From Merdimonas faecis (GTDB taxonomy: Bacteria; Bacillota; Clostridia; Lachnospirales; Lachnospiraceae), in the NCBI RefSeq assembly GCF_001754075.1, contig NZ_MIEH01000008.1:1-64000 (forward strand): a DNA stretch of 64,000 bases. The letters are read 5' to 3'. The notes under the pieces are model-generated. The model worked only from the letters and a program-made list of their open reading frames with translations, was not told the origin of the DNA and did no database searches. Below, in pieces: positions 48,002 to 57,478 of the stretch. The position numbers and the translations under genes were made by a program. Each line of letters opens with the position of its first letter. Positions within the stretch are counted from its first letter, which is position 1.

Positions 48002-51000
48002 ATGTACAAGAAGGTTTCCACGGATCTTAACTTTGTGGACAGAGAAAAAGAAGTTGAAAAATTCTGGGAAGAAAATCACATTTTTGAAAAAAGTATGGAG
48101 GAACGGGACGGCAACGATATCTATATGTTTTACGACGGCCCTCCGACAGCCAACGGAAAGCCGCATATCGGCCATGTACTGACCCGTGTTATCAAAGATA
48201 TGATCCCCAGATACCGCACCATGAAAGGTTATGAGGTGCCGAGAAAAGCAGGATGGGATACCCATGGCCTGCCGGTAGAGCTGGAGGTAGAAAAAGCTCT
48301 GGGGCTGGACGGTAAAGATCAGATCGAAGAATATGGTCTGGAGCCGTTCATCGACAAATGTAAGGAAAGCGTATGGAAATACAAAGGCATGTGGGAGGAT
48401 TTCTCTGCCACCGTCGGCTTCTGGGCGGACATGGAAAATCCTTACGTAACCTATCATAACGATTATATTGAGTCCGAATGGTGGGCGCTGAAAAAGATCT
48501 GGGAAAAAGGCCTTTTATACAAAGGATTCAAGATCGTGCCTTACTGCCCGCGCTGCGGAACTCCGCTGTCGGCTCAGGAGGTAGCGCAGGGATATAAGGA
48601 TGTAAAAGAACGCTCCGCTATCGTGCGGTTCAAGGTGATCGGCGAGGACGCTTACTTCCTGGCATGGACCACCACGCCGTGGACCCTGCCGTCCAACATC
48701 GGCCTCTGTGTAAACCCGGAGGAGGAATACGCAAAGGTAAAGGCGGCAGACGGTTATGTATATTATATGGCTTCCGCGCTTCTTGACACCGTTCTTGGAA
48801 AGCTTGGCGAGGAAGGAAAGCCGGCTTACGAGGTGCTGGAGACTTATAAAGGAAAAGAGCTGGAATACAAAGAATACGAGCCTTTGTATCAGTGTGCAAA
48901 GGACTGTGCAGATAAGCAGAATAAAAAAGCATTTTTCATTACCTGTGACACCTATGTTACTCTGACCGACGGTACCGGCGTGGTACACATCGCACCGGCA
49001 TTTGGTGAGGACGATGCCAAGGTGGGACGGAAGTATGACATGCCTTTCGTCCAGCTGGTAGATGAAAAGGGAAATATGGGCGAGACGACCCCGTTTGCAG
49101 GGCTGTTCGTGAAAAAGGCAGACCCGGAGGTCATCAAAGACCTGGAGGAGAGAGGGCTTCTTTACGACGCGCCGAAGTTCGAACACAGCTATCCTCACTG
49201 CTGGCGCTGCGATACGCCGCTGATCTACTATGCGCGCGAGTCCTGGTTCATCAAGATGACAGAGGTAAAGGACGACCTGATCGCTAATAACAACACCATC
49301 AACTGGATCCCGGAGAGCATTGGAAAAGGACGTTTCGGCGACTGGCTGGAAAATGTTCAGGACTGGGGCATCAGCCGGAACCGTTACTGGGGAACCCCGT
49401 TAAATATCTGGGAGTGCGAGTGCGGACATCAGCACTCCATCGGAAGCATTGCCGAATTAAAGGAAATGTCTGATAACTGTCCGGACGAGATCGAGCTGCA
49501 CCGGCCGTATATCGACGCCGTGACCATCAAGTGTCCGAAGTGCGGAAAAGAGATGCACCGGGTACCGGAGGTAATCGACTGCTGGTTTGATTCCGGAGCG
49601 ATGCCGTTTGCACAGCATCACTATCCGTTCGAGAATCAGGAGCTATTCGAGAAACAGTTCCCGGCAGACTTTATTTCCGAGGCGGTGGACCAGACCAGAG
49701 GATGGTTCTACTCGCTGCTTGCGATCTCTACACTGATCTTTAACAAGGCGCCGTATAAGAACGTTATCGTTCTGGGTCATGTGCAGGATGAGAACGGACA
49801 GAAGATGAGCAAGTCCAAGGGAAATGCGGTAGACCCGTTTGAGGCGCTGGAAAAATACGGTGCGGATGCGATCCGCTGGTATTTCTATGTAAACAGCGCA
49901 CCATGGCTGCCGAACCGTTTCCACGGAAAAGCAGTGGTAGAGGGACAGCGTAAATTCATGGGAACTCTGTGGAACACCTATGCATTTTTCGTGCTGTACG
50001 CAAACATTGACGAGTTTGACGCTACGAAGTATACCTTAGAATATGATAAATTATCCGTCATGGACAAATGGCTTCTGTCCAAGCTGAACACAGTGATCGC
50101 AGAAGTAGACCAGAACCTGGCGGACTACAAGATTCCGGAGACTGCAAGAGCGCTGCAGGAGTTTGTAGATGACATGAGCAACTGGTATGTCAGAAGAAGC
50201 CGTGAGCGTTTCTGGGCGAAGGGAATGGGGCAGGATAAGATCAATGCCTATATGACGCTTTATACAGCATTGGTAGAGATCAGCAAAGCTGCTGCGCCGA
50301 TGATCCCGTTCATGACAGAAGAGATCTACCAGAATCTGGTAAGATCCATCGATCAGACTGCGCCGGAGAGTATCCACCTGTGCGATTTCCCGGCTGTAAA
50401 AGAAGAGTACATTGACAAAGAGCTGGAAGCAAATATGGATAACGTGCTGAAGCTGGTAGTTATGGGCCGTGCCTGCAGAAATACCGCTAATATCAAGAAC
50501 CGTCAGCCGATCGGACAGATGTATGTGAAGGCGGATTTTGAAGTTCCTGAATTTTATCAGGAGATCGTAAAGGAAGAGTTAAATGTAAAATCTGTTACAT
50601 TTACACAGGAAGTCCGCGATTTTACTTCATATACATTTAAACCACAGTTAAAGACAGTTGGACCAAAATATGGTAAACTTTTAGGTGGAATCAAGGCAGC
50701 ACTTACATCCCTTGACGGAAATGCGGCGATGGATGAGCTGAATGAAAATGGTTCCTTAAAGCTTGATGTAAACGGCCAGGAAGTCACGCTGTTCCGTGAA
50801 GACCTGCTGATCGAGAGCAGCCAGATGGAAGGCTATGTATCTGAAAATGACAATGGCATCACAGTGGTGCTGGATACCAATCTTTCCGAGGAACTGCTGA
50901 AGGAAGGTTTTGTGCGCGAGATCATCAGCAAGGTACAGACCATGCGTAAGGAAGCAGATTTCCAGGTGACCGACAAGATCCGGATCACTTACGAGGGTAC

Positions 51001-51151
51001 CGAAAAGGCTGAAGCAGTATTCGCAGAAAATGAGAAGACTATCGGTGACGAGACTCTGGCAGAGCTGGTGGAGAAACATGAACCGGCCGGCTATGTCAAG
51101 GAGTGGAAGATCAACGGTGAAAAGGTAGTCCTTGGTGTGGAGAAAAGATAA
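48002..51151 (+). CDS. ileS: Isoleucyl-tRNA synthetase, type 2 (eukaryote-like)
   Basis: The 1049-aa class I synthetase charges tRNA-Ile. It has FYDGPPTANGKPHIGH (HIGH) and QKMSKSKGN (KMSKS), a large CP1 editing domain and zinc-like CXXC pairs (CPRC, CPKC). The FYDGPP motif and 1049-aa length fit the IleS2 class, unlike E. coli type 1 (LHDGPP, 938 aa); type 2 is known for low mupirocin sensitivity. The ATG at 48002 has AAGGAGG at good spacing. Controlled by the T-box. Confidence 0.95.
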   Translation: MYKKVSTDLNFVDREKEVEKFWEENHIFEKSMEERDGNDIYMFYDGPPTANGKPHIGHVLTRVIKDMIPRYRTMKGYEVPRKAGWDTHGLPVELEVEKALGLDGKDQIEEYGLEPFIDKCKESVWKYKGMWEDFSATVGFWADMENPYVTYHNDYIESEWWALKKIWEKGLLYKGFKIVPYCPRCGTPLSAQEVAQGYKDVKERSAIVRFKVIGEDAYFLAWTTTPWTLPSNIGLCVNPEEEYAKVKAADGYVYYMASALLDTVLGKLGEEGKPAYEVLETYKGKELEYKEYEPLYQCAKDCADKQNKKAFFITCDTYVTLTDGTGVVHIAPAFGEDDAKVGRKYDMPFVQLVDEKGNMGETTPFAGLFVKKADPEVIKDLEERGLLYDAPKFEHSYPHCWRCDTPLIYYARESWFIKMTEVKDDLIANNNTINWIPESIGKGRFGDWLENVQDWGISRNRYWGTPLNIWECECGHQHSIGSIAELKEMSDNCPDEIELHRPYIDAVTIKCPKCGKEMHRVPEVIDCWFDSGAMPFAQHHYPFENQELFEKQFPADFISEAVDQTRGWFYSLLAISTLIFNKAPYKNVIVLGHVQDENGQKMSKSKGNAVDPFEALEKYGADAIRWYFYVNSAPWLPNRFHGKAVVEGQRKFMGTLWNTYAFFVLYANIDEFDATKYTLEYDKLSVMDKWLLSKLNTVIAEVDQNLADYKIPETARALQEFVDDMSNWYVRRSRERFWAKGMGQDKINAYMTLYTALVEISKAAAPMIPFMTEEIYQNLVRSIDQTAPESIHLCDFPAVKEEYIDKELEANMDNVLKLVVMGRACRNTANIKNRQPIGQMYVKADFEVPEFYQEIVKEELNVKSVTFTQEVRDFTSYTFKPQLKTVGPKYGKLLGGIKAALTSLDGNAAMDELNENGSLKLDVNGQEVTLFREDLLIESSQMEGYVSENDNGITVVLDTNLSEELLKEGFVREIISKVQTMRKEADFQVTDKIRITYEGTEKAEAVFAENEKTIGDETLAELVEKHEPAGYVKEWKINGEKVVLGVEKR

Positions 51152-51183
51152 GACGGGTAAAGAGAAGAAAGGAAAAGAGAAGA

Positions 51184-53649
51184 ATGTATAATCCGAGATT
51201 TGACAAGCAGACGTTCAAACGCGAAGTTACAGAAAATGTAAAAACTCTGTTCCGGAAAACCATCGAAGAGGCCACCCCGCAGCAGTTATACCAGGCGGTG
51301 TCCTATGCGGTGAAGGAAGCGATCATCGACGACTGGATCGCAACACAGGAAACCTATGACAAAGAGGATCCCAAGGTGGTTTACTATATGTCTATGGAGT
51401 TCCTGATGGGCAGGGCTCTTGGCAATAATCTGATTAATATGACAGCCTACAAGGAAGTGAAGGAAGCTTTAGATGAGCTTGGCATCGATTTAAACCTGAT
51501 CGAGGATCAGGAGCCGGATCCGGCCCTTGGAAACGGAGGACTGGGACGGCTGGCGGCCTGCTTCTTAGATTCCCTTGCTACTCTGGGATATGCAGCTTAC
51601 GGCTGCGGGATCCGTTATCGCTACGGAATGTTTAAGCAGAAAATCGAAAACGGCTACCAGGTAGAAAAGCCGGACAACTGGCTCAAAGACGGCAACCCCT
51701 TTGAGCTTCGCCGTCCGGAGTATGCAAAGGAAGTGCGCTTCGGGGGAAATATCCGTGTAGAATATGATGACAAGACCGGAAAGACTCATTTTGTACAGGA
51801 AAATTATGAGTCCGTCCTGGCGATCCCCTATGATTATCCGATCGTAGGTTATGACAACCATGTGGTCAATACCCTGCGCATCTGGGATGCAGAGCCGATC
51901 GTAGACTTCCAGCTCAACGCCTTTGACAGGGGAGATTACCATAAAGCAGTGGAGCAGCAGAACCTGGCAAAGACCATCGTTGAGGTGCTCTATCCGAATG
52001 ATAACCACTATGCAGGAAAAGAGCTGCGTTTAAAACAACAGTATTTCTTTGTGTCTGCCAGCCTGCAGGCGGCAGTCGCCAAGTATAAGAGAAAACATGA
52101 TGACCTGATGAAGCTGCCGGAGAAGATGACCATTCAGATGAACGACACGCATCCGACAGTAGCAGTGGCAGAGCTGATGCGAATCCTCCTGGACGAGGAG
52201 GACTTAGGCTGGAACGAGGCATGGGAGATCACCACGAAAACCTGCGCCTATACCAACCACACCATTATGGCAGAGGCTCTGGAAAAATGGCCGGTGGATC
52301 TGTTCTCACGTCTGCTTCCCCGTGTATACCAGATCATCCAGGAGATCGACCGCCGATTTATCTTAAAGATTCAGGAGCAGTATCCGGGCAATGAGGAGAA
52401 GATCCGTAAGATGGCTATTATCCGGGACGGGCAGGTGAAAATGGCGCATCTTGCCATTGTAGCCGGATATTCTGTCAACGGTGTGGCAAGACTGCATACA
52501 GAGATCTTAAAGAATCAGGAGCTTAAAGATTTCTACCAGATGATGCCGCAGAAGTTTAATAACAAGACCAATGGTATTACCCAGAGACGGTTCCTGATGC
52601 ACGGCAATCCGCTTCTGGCTCAGTGGGTAACAGAGAAGATCGGAACCAAGGACTGGGCGACAGACCTGTCCCTGATGTCCGGACTGAAAAAGTGGGCAGA
52701 TGACAAAGAGGCCCTGAAAGAGTTCATGGACATTAAATATAGAAATAAAGAGCGTCTGGCAAAATATATCCTGGAGCACAACGGCATTGAAGTGGATCCG
52801 AGATCCATCTTTGACGTACAGGTAAAGCGTCTCCATGAGTACAAACGGCAGCTCTTAAATATCCTGCATGTGATGTATCTGTATAATCAGATCAAGGAGC
52901 ACCCGGAACGCAGCTTCTATCCAAGAACCTTCATTTTCGGGGCAAAGGCGTCTGCAGGATATATCCGTGCGAAACAGATCATCAAGCTGATCAATTCGGT
53001 AGCAGATGTAGTCAATAATGACCGCAGCATCAACGGCAAGCTGAAGGTTGTATTTATCGAGGATTACCGGGTATCCAATGCGGAGATGATCTTTGCGGCG
53101 GCAGATGTCAGCGAGCAGATTTCCACTGCTTCCAAAGAGGCATCCGGAACAGGAAACATGAAGTTTATGCTGAACGGAGCGCCGACTCTTGGCACCATGG
53201 ATGGAGCGAATGTGGAGATTGTAGAAGAAGTAGGCATCGAAAATGCATTTATCTTTGGACTGAGCTCCGACGAGGTTATCAATTTTGAGAACCATGGCGG
53301 CTATGATCCATACGAGATCTATAACAATGATCCGGAAGTGCGCCGGGTGGTAGAGCAGCTGGTGGACGGCACGTATTCCCACGGCGACAGCGAGATGTAC
53401 CGTGATCTGTACAATTCTCTGTTAAAGCCAATTGGCGGAAACCGTGCGGATATGTACTTTATCCTGAAGGACTTCCGTTCCTACGCAGAGGCGCAGACGC
53501 GGGTAGAGGCCGCATACCGCGACCGTGACCGCTGGGCAAAGATGGCGCTTCTGAATACCGCATGCTGCGGCAAGTTCTCTTCTGACCGTACCATTCAGGA
53601 GTATGTGGATGATATCTGGCATCTTGACGCAGTGACTGTAGAAGTATAA
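51184..53649 (+). CDS. glgP: Glycogen/starch/alpha-glucan phosphorylase
   Basis: The 821-aa pyridoxal phosphate enzyme releases glucose-1-phosphate from alpha-1,4-glucan. The PLP Lys lies in EASGTGNMKFMLNGAPTLGT, and EDQEPDPALGNGGLGRLAACFLDS and MNDTHPTVAVAELMRILLDE are typical. Length is normal. AAGGAAAAG precedes the start 32 nt after ileS. Together with the GH13 enzyme about 5 kb away it fits alpha-glucan turnover. Confidence 0.96.
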   Translation: MYNPRFDKQTFKREVTENVKTLFRKTIEEATPQQLYQAVSYAVKEAIIDDWIATQETYDKEDPKVVYYMSMEFLMGRALGNNLINMTAYKEVKEALDELGIDLNLIEDQEPDPALGNGGLGRLAACFLDSLATLGYAAYGCGIRYRYGMFKQKIENGYQVEKPDNWLKDGNPFELRRPEYAKEVRFGGNIRVEYDDKTGKTHFVQENYESVLAIPYDYPIVGYDNHVVNTLRIWDAEPIVDFQLNAFDRGDYHKAVEQQNLAKTIVEVLYPNDNHYAGKELRLKQQYFFVSASLQAAVAKYKRKHDDLMKLPEKMTIQMNDTHPTVAVAELMRILLDEEDLGWNEAWEITTKTCAYTNHTIMAEALEKWPVDLFSRLLPRVYQIIQEIDRRFILKIQEQYPGNEEKIRKMAIIRDGQVKMAHLAIVAGYSVNGVARLHTEILKNQELKDFYQMMPQKFNNKTNGITQRRFLMHGNPLLAQWVTEKIGTKDWATDLSLMSGLKKWADDKEALKEFMDIKYRNKERLAKYILEHNGIEVDPRSIFDVQVKRLHEYKRQLLNILHVMYLYNQIKEHPERSFYPRTFIFGAKASAGYIRAKQIIKLINSVADVVNNDRSINGKLKVVFIEDYRVSNAEMIFAAADVSEQISTASKEASGTGNMKFMLNGAPTLGTMDGANVEIVEEVGIENAFIFGLSSDEVINFENHGGYDPYEIYNNDPEVRRVVEQLVDGTYSHGDSEMYRDLYNSLLKPIGGNRADMYFILKDFRSYAEAQTRVEAAYRDRDRWAKMALLNTACCGKFSSDRTIQEYVDDIWHLDAVTVEV

Positions 53650-53694
53650 AAGCGCAGGAGATATAAAAGAAGAGTAAAAGGTATAAAAAGACAC

Positions 53695-53726
53695 GCCCTC
53701 CCATACAGTGTATGGGAGGGCTTTTT
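53695..53726 (+). terminator. Terminator of glgP that also contains the spoIID ribosome site
   Basis: GCCCTCCCATACA and TGTATGGGAGGGC form a perfect 13-bp stem with a 1-nt centre, followed by TTTTT. The 3' arm holds GGGAGGG, the Shine-Dalgarno of spoIID at 53728 (7-nt spacing). Confidence 0.9.
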
Positions 53727-53727
53727 C

Positions 53728-54630
53728 ATGTGGTTGAAATTAAAGAAAATGGGATGCTGTCTGCTCATCATCGTTCTTCTCCCCTACGTGATGACTGTAT
53801 TTATAAATGGGCCAAGCATTACAGCACAGTCCAGGGTAGATCAGACCTATATCCAGGTAGAGGTGTCAGGTGAAGAGGCGGAAGAAGGACAGGTCATAGA
53901 AATGCCGTTGGAGGATTATGGAATCGGCGTTATGGCAAAGGAAATTCCGGCAGATTATGAAAAGGAGGCCCTGAAAGCGCAGGCTGTGCTGGTGCGGACT
54001 GACATTTACCGGCAGATTCAAACAGGCGGGAACAAGAAGGCGGTCCAGGGAAATTTCTGGAACCGGGAGGAGATGCAGGAAGCCTGGGGCGGGAAGGATA
54101 GAATCTATTACCGGAAATTCCAGGATGCCTGGCAGGAGACGGAGGGACAGATTCTGACCTGGCAGGGACAGCCGGCCTATGTGCCGTTTTTCCGGCTGAG
54201 TATCGGATGTACCAGGGATGGGAAAGAGGTATTGGGAAATGAAGACTGCCCGTATCTTAAGATCCGGGAGTGCCCGGATGATGTGGAGGCCGAGGAGCAG
54301 CTTCAGACGGTAGAGGTGGACGACATGGATGCGGAGGTAACAGCGCTTGATACAGCGGGATATGTGACGAATGTGCGGGTCGGCCAGGAAAATATGAGCG
54401 GAGAGGAATTTCGAAAGAAGTATGAACTGGCGTCTTCCTGTTTCACCCTGCAGCGGTACAACGGGAAGATGCGGATCACCACTAGAGGTGTGGGGCACGG
54501 ACTTGGCATGAGTCAGTACAGCGCGCACCGGATGGCAAAAGACGGCCAGACCTATGATGAAATTTTAAATTATTTTTTTGAAGGCTGCGAACAAAAAGAG
54601 GTAGCAGAAATCTTACAGAACACAGAATAA
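53728..54630 (+). CDS. spoIID: Stage II sporulation protein D (SpoIID/LytB)
   Basis: The 300-aa membrane-anchored lytic transglycosylase acts in engulfment by the mother cell. It has an N-terminal membrane segment (about 9-27), the catalytic-Glu region DYEKEALKAQAVLVRTD, the Cys pair region GCTRDGKE...CPYLKIREC, and the C-terminal GVGHGLGMSQYSAHRMAKDG. Neighbouring the spoIIQ-like gene supports sporulation. Its ribosome site lies in a terminator hairpin. Confidence 0.92.
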   Translation: MWLKLKKMGCCLLIIVLLPYVMTVFINGPSITAQSRVDQTYIQVEVSGEEAEEGQVIEMPLEDYGIGVMAKEIPADYEKEALKAQAVLVRTDIYRQIQTGGNKKAVQGNFWNREEMQEAWGGKDRIYYRKFQDAWQETEGQILTWQGQPAYVPFFRLSIGCTRDGKEVLGNEDCPYLKIRECPDDVEAEEQLQTVEVDDMDAEVTALDTAGYVTNVRVGQENMSGEEFRKKYELASSCFTLQRYNGKMRITTRGVGHGLGMSQYSAHRMAKDGQTYDEILNYFFEGCEQKEVAEILQNTE

Positions 54631-54674
54631 CTATCACAGCTTCTGGCAAAAATATAGTCAGAGGTGGTGATAAG

Positions 54675-55484
54675 ATGAATAAAAAGCAAAGCCCTTCACA
54701 AAAAAAGAGGGGAGCTACCGTCGCAGCAGTATTGTGCTTTGTGGCAGCGATCGCTATTGTAGGAACATATACTTTGGGGAATAGTAGGGAAGCCCGGCAA
54801 AACGAAGAGATTGCAAGGACGGAAGAAAATGAGACAAAGGATAACATTACAGAAGACAGCGCAGATGATGCCAGGGAAGCAGACAGTGCGGTGATTGACA
54901 ACCAGAATGAGGATAAGACGCAGGGCGGGGCCGCCGGCACCGGTGAGGCGGAAAAGGAAACGGCAGGCGGAAATTCCGACGCAGATGGAAGTGCTTCCGG
55001 CAGTGGAACGGGAAGCAGTGGAGCGGGAGGCGCCGGTGTGCAGAGCACTTCAGGATCCGGTGTGAACCTAAACTTTGGTGAGGACAGCAAGCTGGTATGG
55101 CCAGTCAACGGAACAGTGCTGATGAGCTACAGTATGGACAAGACGGTATACTTTTCCACACTGGATCAGTACAAATACAACCCGGCGCTCATTATATCTG
55201 CTGCCGAAAACGATCAGGTGATCGCAGGCACGACCGGTATCGTCAAGTCTATCGACAATATGGCAGAGACTGGAACGACAGTGAATATTGACATCGGCAA
55301 CGGTTACGAACTCCTTTACGGACAGCTGAAAGACGTCCCGCTGAAGGTGGGAGACTATGTGGAGGCGAATACGGTGATCGGATATGTAAGCAAGCCGACA
55401 AAATACTACAGCGTAGAAGGCACGAACGTGTATTTCGAAATGCGAAAGGACGGACAGCCAATCAACCCGCTGGACTATATGTAG
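54675..55484 (+). CDS. spoIIQ: SpoIIQ-like M23/LytM-domain protein, catalytic residues absent
   Basis: The 269-aa protein has one membrane segment (about 12-35), a long acidic Gly/Ser-rich linker (to about 130) and a C-terminal LytM/M23 fold. The zinc-binding residues are missing: the HxGxD position reads [10 protein letters not shown], the YxHL position is YGQL, and the LHFE position is VYFEM. SpoIIQ forms the forespore side of the engulfment channel with SpoIIIAH. Placement after spoIID matches C. difficile as I recall. A non-enzymatic scaffold is expected. Confidence 0.82.
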   Translation: MNKKQSPSQKKRGATVAAVLCFVAAIAIVGTYTLGNSREARQNEEIARTEENETKDNITEDSADDAREADSAVIDNQNEDKTQGGAAGTGEAEKETAGGNSDADGSASGSGTGSSGAGGAGVQSTSGSGVNLNFGEDSKLVWPVNGTVLMSYSMDKTVYFSTLDQYKYNPALIISAAENDQVIAGTTGIVKSIDNMAETGTTVNIDIGNGYELLYGQLKDVPLKVGDYVEANTVIGYVSKPTKYYSVEGTNVYFEMRKDGQPINPLDYM

Positions 55485-55548
55485 CATTGGGGACGGGGGT
55501 TTTTCGAAAATCCCCCGTCCCTTTTTCAGAAAACCCCCGTCCCCAATG
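55485..55548. repeat. Composite GGGGACGGGGG hairpin (subtype A, three arms)
   Basis: A left arm (CATTGGGGACGGGGGTTTT) can pair with an inner arm (AAAATCCCCCGTCCC) or with a full outer arm (AAAACCCCCGTCCCCAATG). The duplicated right arm suggests recombination between copies. It begins 1 nt after the spoIIQ stop. Confidence 0.85.
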
Positions 55549-55558
55549 GGACCTCGCA

Positions 55559-55586
55559 TTGACAAATGTGGAAAACCTTTTATAAT
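55559..55586 (+). promoter_or_regulatory. Promoter of the GIY-YIG gene
   Basis: TTGACA (55559-55564), 16-nt spacer, TATAAT (55581-55586). TGTGGAAAA 9-mers, weak DnaA-box relatives, occur in the spacer and transcribed leader. Confidence 0.7.
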
Positions 55587-55626
55587 TAATGTTGATAACT
55601 TGGAAATATTGTGGAAAATGTGGAAA

Positions 55627-55881
55627 ATGAATTATACATATATCGTACAATGTAGAGATGGAAGCTTATATACCGGGTGGACTAACGATCTTAAAAAGAG
55701 GATTGAAGCCCACAATGCAGGGAAAGGTGCCAAGTATACAAAGTCCAGAAGGCCTGTAAAACTGCTGTATTATGAAGAATTTGCCTCTCGGGAGGAAGCG
55801 ATGCGCCGGGAGTATGAGATCAAACATATGAGTCGTAAAAAGAAAGAAGAAGTCATTCAATTGGGGACGGGGGTTTTCTGA
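55627..55881 (+). CDS. GIY-YIG domain protein, YhbQ family
   Basis: The 84-aa protein is a minimal GIY-YIG domain: [41 protein letters not shown]...[32 protein letters not shown]. Members occur widely and a nuclease role is presumed. The last residues LGTGVF and the stop lie inside a GGGGAC palindrome, so the C-terminus may be altered. The start at 55627 is set by homology; no strong ribosome site is seen. ATG 55618 is an alternative. Confidence 0.83.
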   Translation: MNYTYIVQCRDGSLYTGWTNDLKKRIEAHNAGKGAKYTKSRRPVKLLYYEEFASREEAMRREYEIKHMSRKKKEEVIQLGTGVF

Positions 55882-55902
55882 AAAACCCCCGTCCCCAATT
55901 GA
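55857..55902. repeat. GGGGACGGGGG hairpin (subtype A) at the GIY-YIG 3' end
   Basis: TCAATTGGGGACGGGGGTTTT and complement around a 4-nt centre. It contains the stop codon of the GIY-YIG gene, and a TTATCCACA box follows 2 nt away at 55905-55913. Confidence 0.9.
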
Positions 55903-55922
55903 AGTTATCCACATTACAATGT

Positions 55923-56585
55923 TTATAACACGAATGCATACATTACGATAAAGTGGCAGGCACTTCCGCCCATGACGAACAGATGAAAGATTTCATGTGT
56001 CCCGAAGTTTTTATGCCGCATATTGAATAGAGGCAGCTTCAAAGCATAGATAACTCCGCCGATGGTGTAAATAATACCGCCGGCCAGCAGCCAGCCGAAA
56101 GCTGCCGGAGACATGGAGTTGAGGATCTGGGTAAATGCGAGAACGCAGGTCCATCCCATGCCGATGTATAATACGGAAGAAACCCACTTGGGGCAGTTGA
56201 TCCAGAATGCCTTGATCAGTATTCCGATAATCGCGATTCCCCAGACAATGCTAAGAAGGATCAGGCCGATCCTGCGGGGCAGAACCAGGAGACAGATCGG
56301 AGTATAGCTTCCGGCGATCAGTACGCTGATCATCATATGGTCTATTTTTTTGAGGATCGTATTGATCTTTTTGGAACGGTCAAAGGTATGGTAGGTAGTA
56401 CTTGCCGCATACAAAAGGATCAGGCTTGCCGCATAGATTGTAATAGAAATGATATAAATCCGGTCCGGCTCATGAGCTGCCTTGATAAGCAGCGGGACTG
56501 CTGCGAAGATTGCCATGAGCATCCCGATAAAATGGGTGATCGCACTCCCCGGATCTTTAATATGTTCTTTGATTACTTCTGCCAT
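55923..56585 (-). CDS. Hemolysin III family protein (YqfA/HlyIII, PAQR)
   Basis: The 220-aa protein has seven hydrophobic segments and the PAQR conserved residues: ITHFIGM near the N-terminus, STTYHTFD after the third segment, and HEIFHLFVMGGSACHF at the C-terminus, which supply the metal-binding His. The function in bacteria is uncertain despite the name. AGGAGG lies 8 nt before the ATG at 56585; a longer frame is rejected. Confidence 0.9.
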   Translation of the reverse strand: MAEVIKEHIKDPGSAITHFIGMLMAIFAAVPLLIKAAHEPDRIYIISITIYAASLILLYAASTTYHTFDRSKKINTILKKIDHMMISVLIAGSYTPICLLVLPRRIGLILLSIVWGIAIIGILIKAFWINCPKWVSSVLYIGMGWTCVLAFTQILNSMSPAAFGWLLAGGIIYTIGGVIYALKLPLFNMRHKNFGTHEIFHLFVMGGSACHFIVMYAFVL

Positions 56586-56705
56586 AATACACTCCTCCTG
56601 TTCAGATATATATTGATAAAACACAACACATAGTTTTGGAAACTACATTATCCATATGTGTATATTATAACCCATATTCTCAAAAAGCAAGCATAATCAC
56701 AAAAA

Positions 56706-56754
56706 TTTCATATTTATTTAGAAATTTAAGAAACTGGACTGGTTAAATATGAAA
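56706..56754. promoter_or_regulatory. Dyad upstream of the first ECF S-component gene
   Basis: Perfect 11-bp arms TTTCATATTTA (56706-56716) and TAAATATGAAA (56744-56754) with 27 nt between, including AACTGGACTGG. The segment to 56824 has AACTGG repeats. No known riboswitch class is recognised. Confidence 0.45.
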
Positions 56755-56824
56755 TAACTGGATATTTATAAGAAGACAGTTCGGTGCTACGATGTATGAG
56801 AATCGAAAAAGGGAGTGAGACTAT

Positions 56825-57433
56825 ATGGAAAAAAGAAATCAAACAGTAATAAAACTGGCGCAGACAGCGCTTCTGGCAGCTCTTTGTTATGTTTCTTTTA
56901 CGTATCTTCAGATAAAGATCCCGATGCCGGGCGGAGATGCCACATCGATCCACATCGGTAACGCCTTCTGTGTCCTGGCGGCGCTTCTTCTGGGCGGCCT
57001 CTATGGCGGACTGGCGGGAGCCATCGGCATGGGAATCGCAGACATCATGGATCCGATCTATATCACCGGCGCGCCCAAGACATTTTTCCTGAAGCTGTGC
57101 ATTGGCCTGATCGTAGGACTGGTGGCTCACAGAATCGCCAGGATCAACGAAAGCACTGACAAAAAATATGTATGGAAATGGAGTCTGATCGCTTCAATAG
57201 CAGGACTTGGCTTCAATGTGATCGCAGACCCGCTGGCAGGATATTTTTACAAAATGTATATTCTGGGGCAGCCGCAGCAGATGGCGGAGGTCCTGGCAAA
57301 ATGGAGCACTGCTGCTACGTTTGTCAATGCCGTAATCTCCACGGTTCTGGTGTGCGCAATGTATAATGCGCTGCGCCCGGTACTTCTTAAATCCGGCCTG
57401 ATTACAGGAATCGGGAAAAAGAAAATGGCCTGA
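56825..57433 (+). CDS. ECF transporter S component (substrate unknown)
   Basis: The 202-aa membrane protein with about six segments has the ECF substrate-binding features: an AXXXA-like helix-1 motif (TALLAALCYVSFTY), PGGDATSIHIGN, and repeated GGLYGGLAGAIGMGIADI. EcfA/A'/T genes are not in the window, so it probably uses a shared energising module. GGGAGTG precedes the ATG. Paired with the next S-component gene. Confidence 0.8.
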   Translation: MEKRNQTVIKLAQTALLAALCYVSFTYLQIKIPMPGGDATSIHIGNAFCVLAALLLGGLYGGLAGAIGMGIADIMDPIYITGAPKTFFLKLCIGLIVGLVAHRIARINESTDKKYVWKWSLIASIAGLGFNVIADPLAGYFYKMYILGQPQQMAEVLAKWSTAATFVNAVISTVLVCAMYNALRPVLLKSGLITGIGKKKMA

Positions 57434-57478
57434 CAGCGGTCTGATTCGCCAGAATGACAGAATGAGGAATGACAGAAA

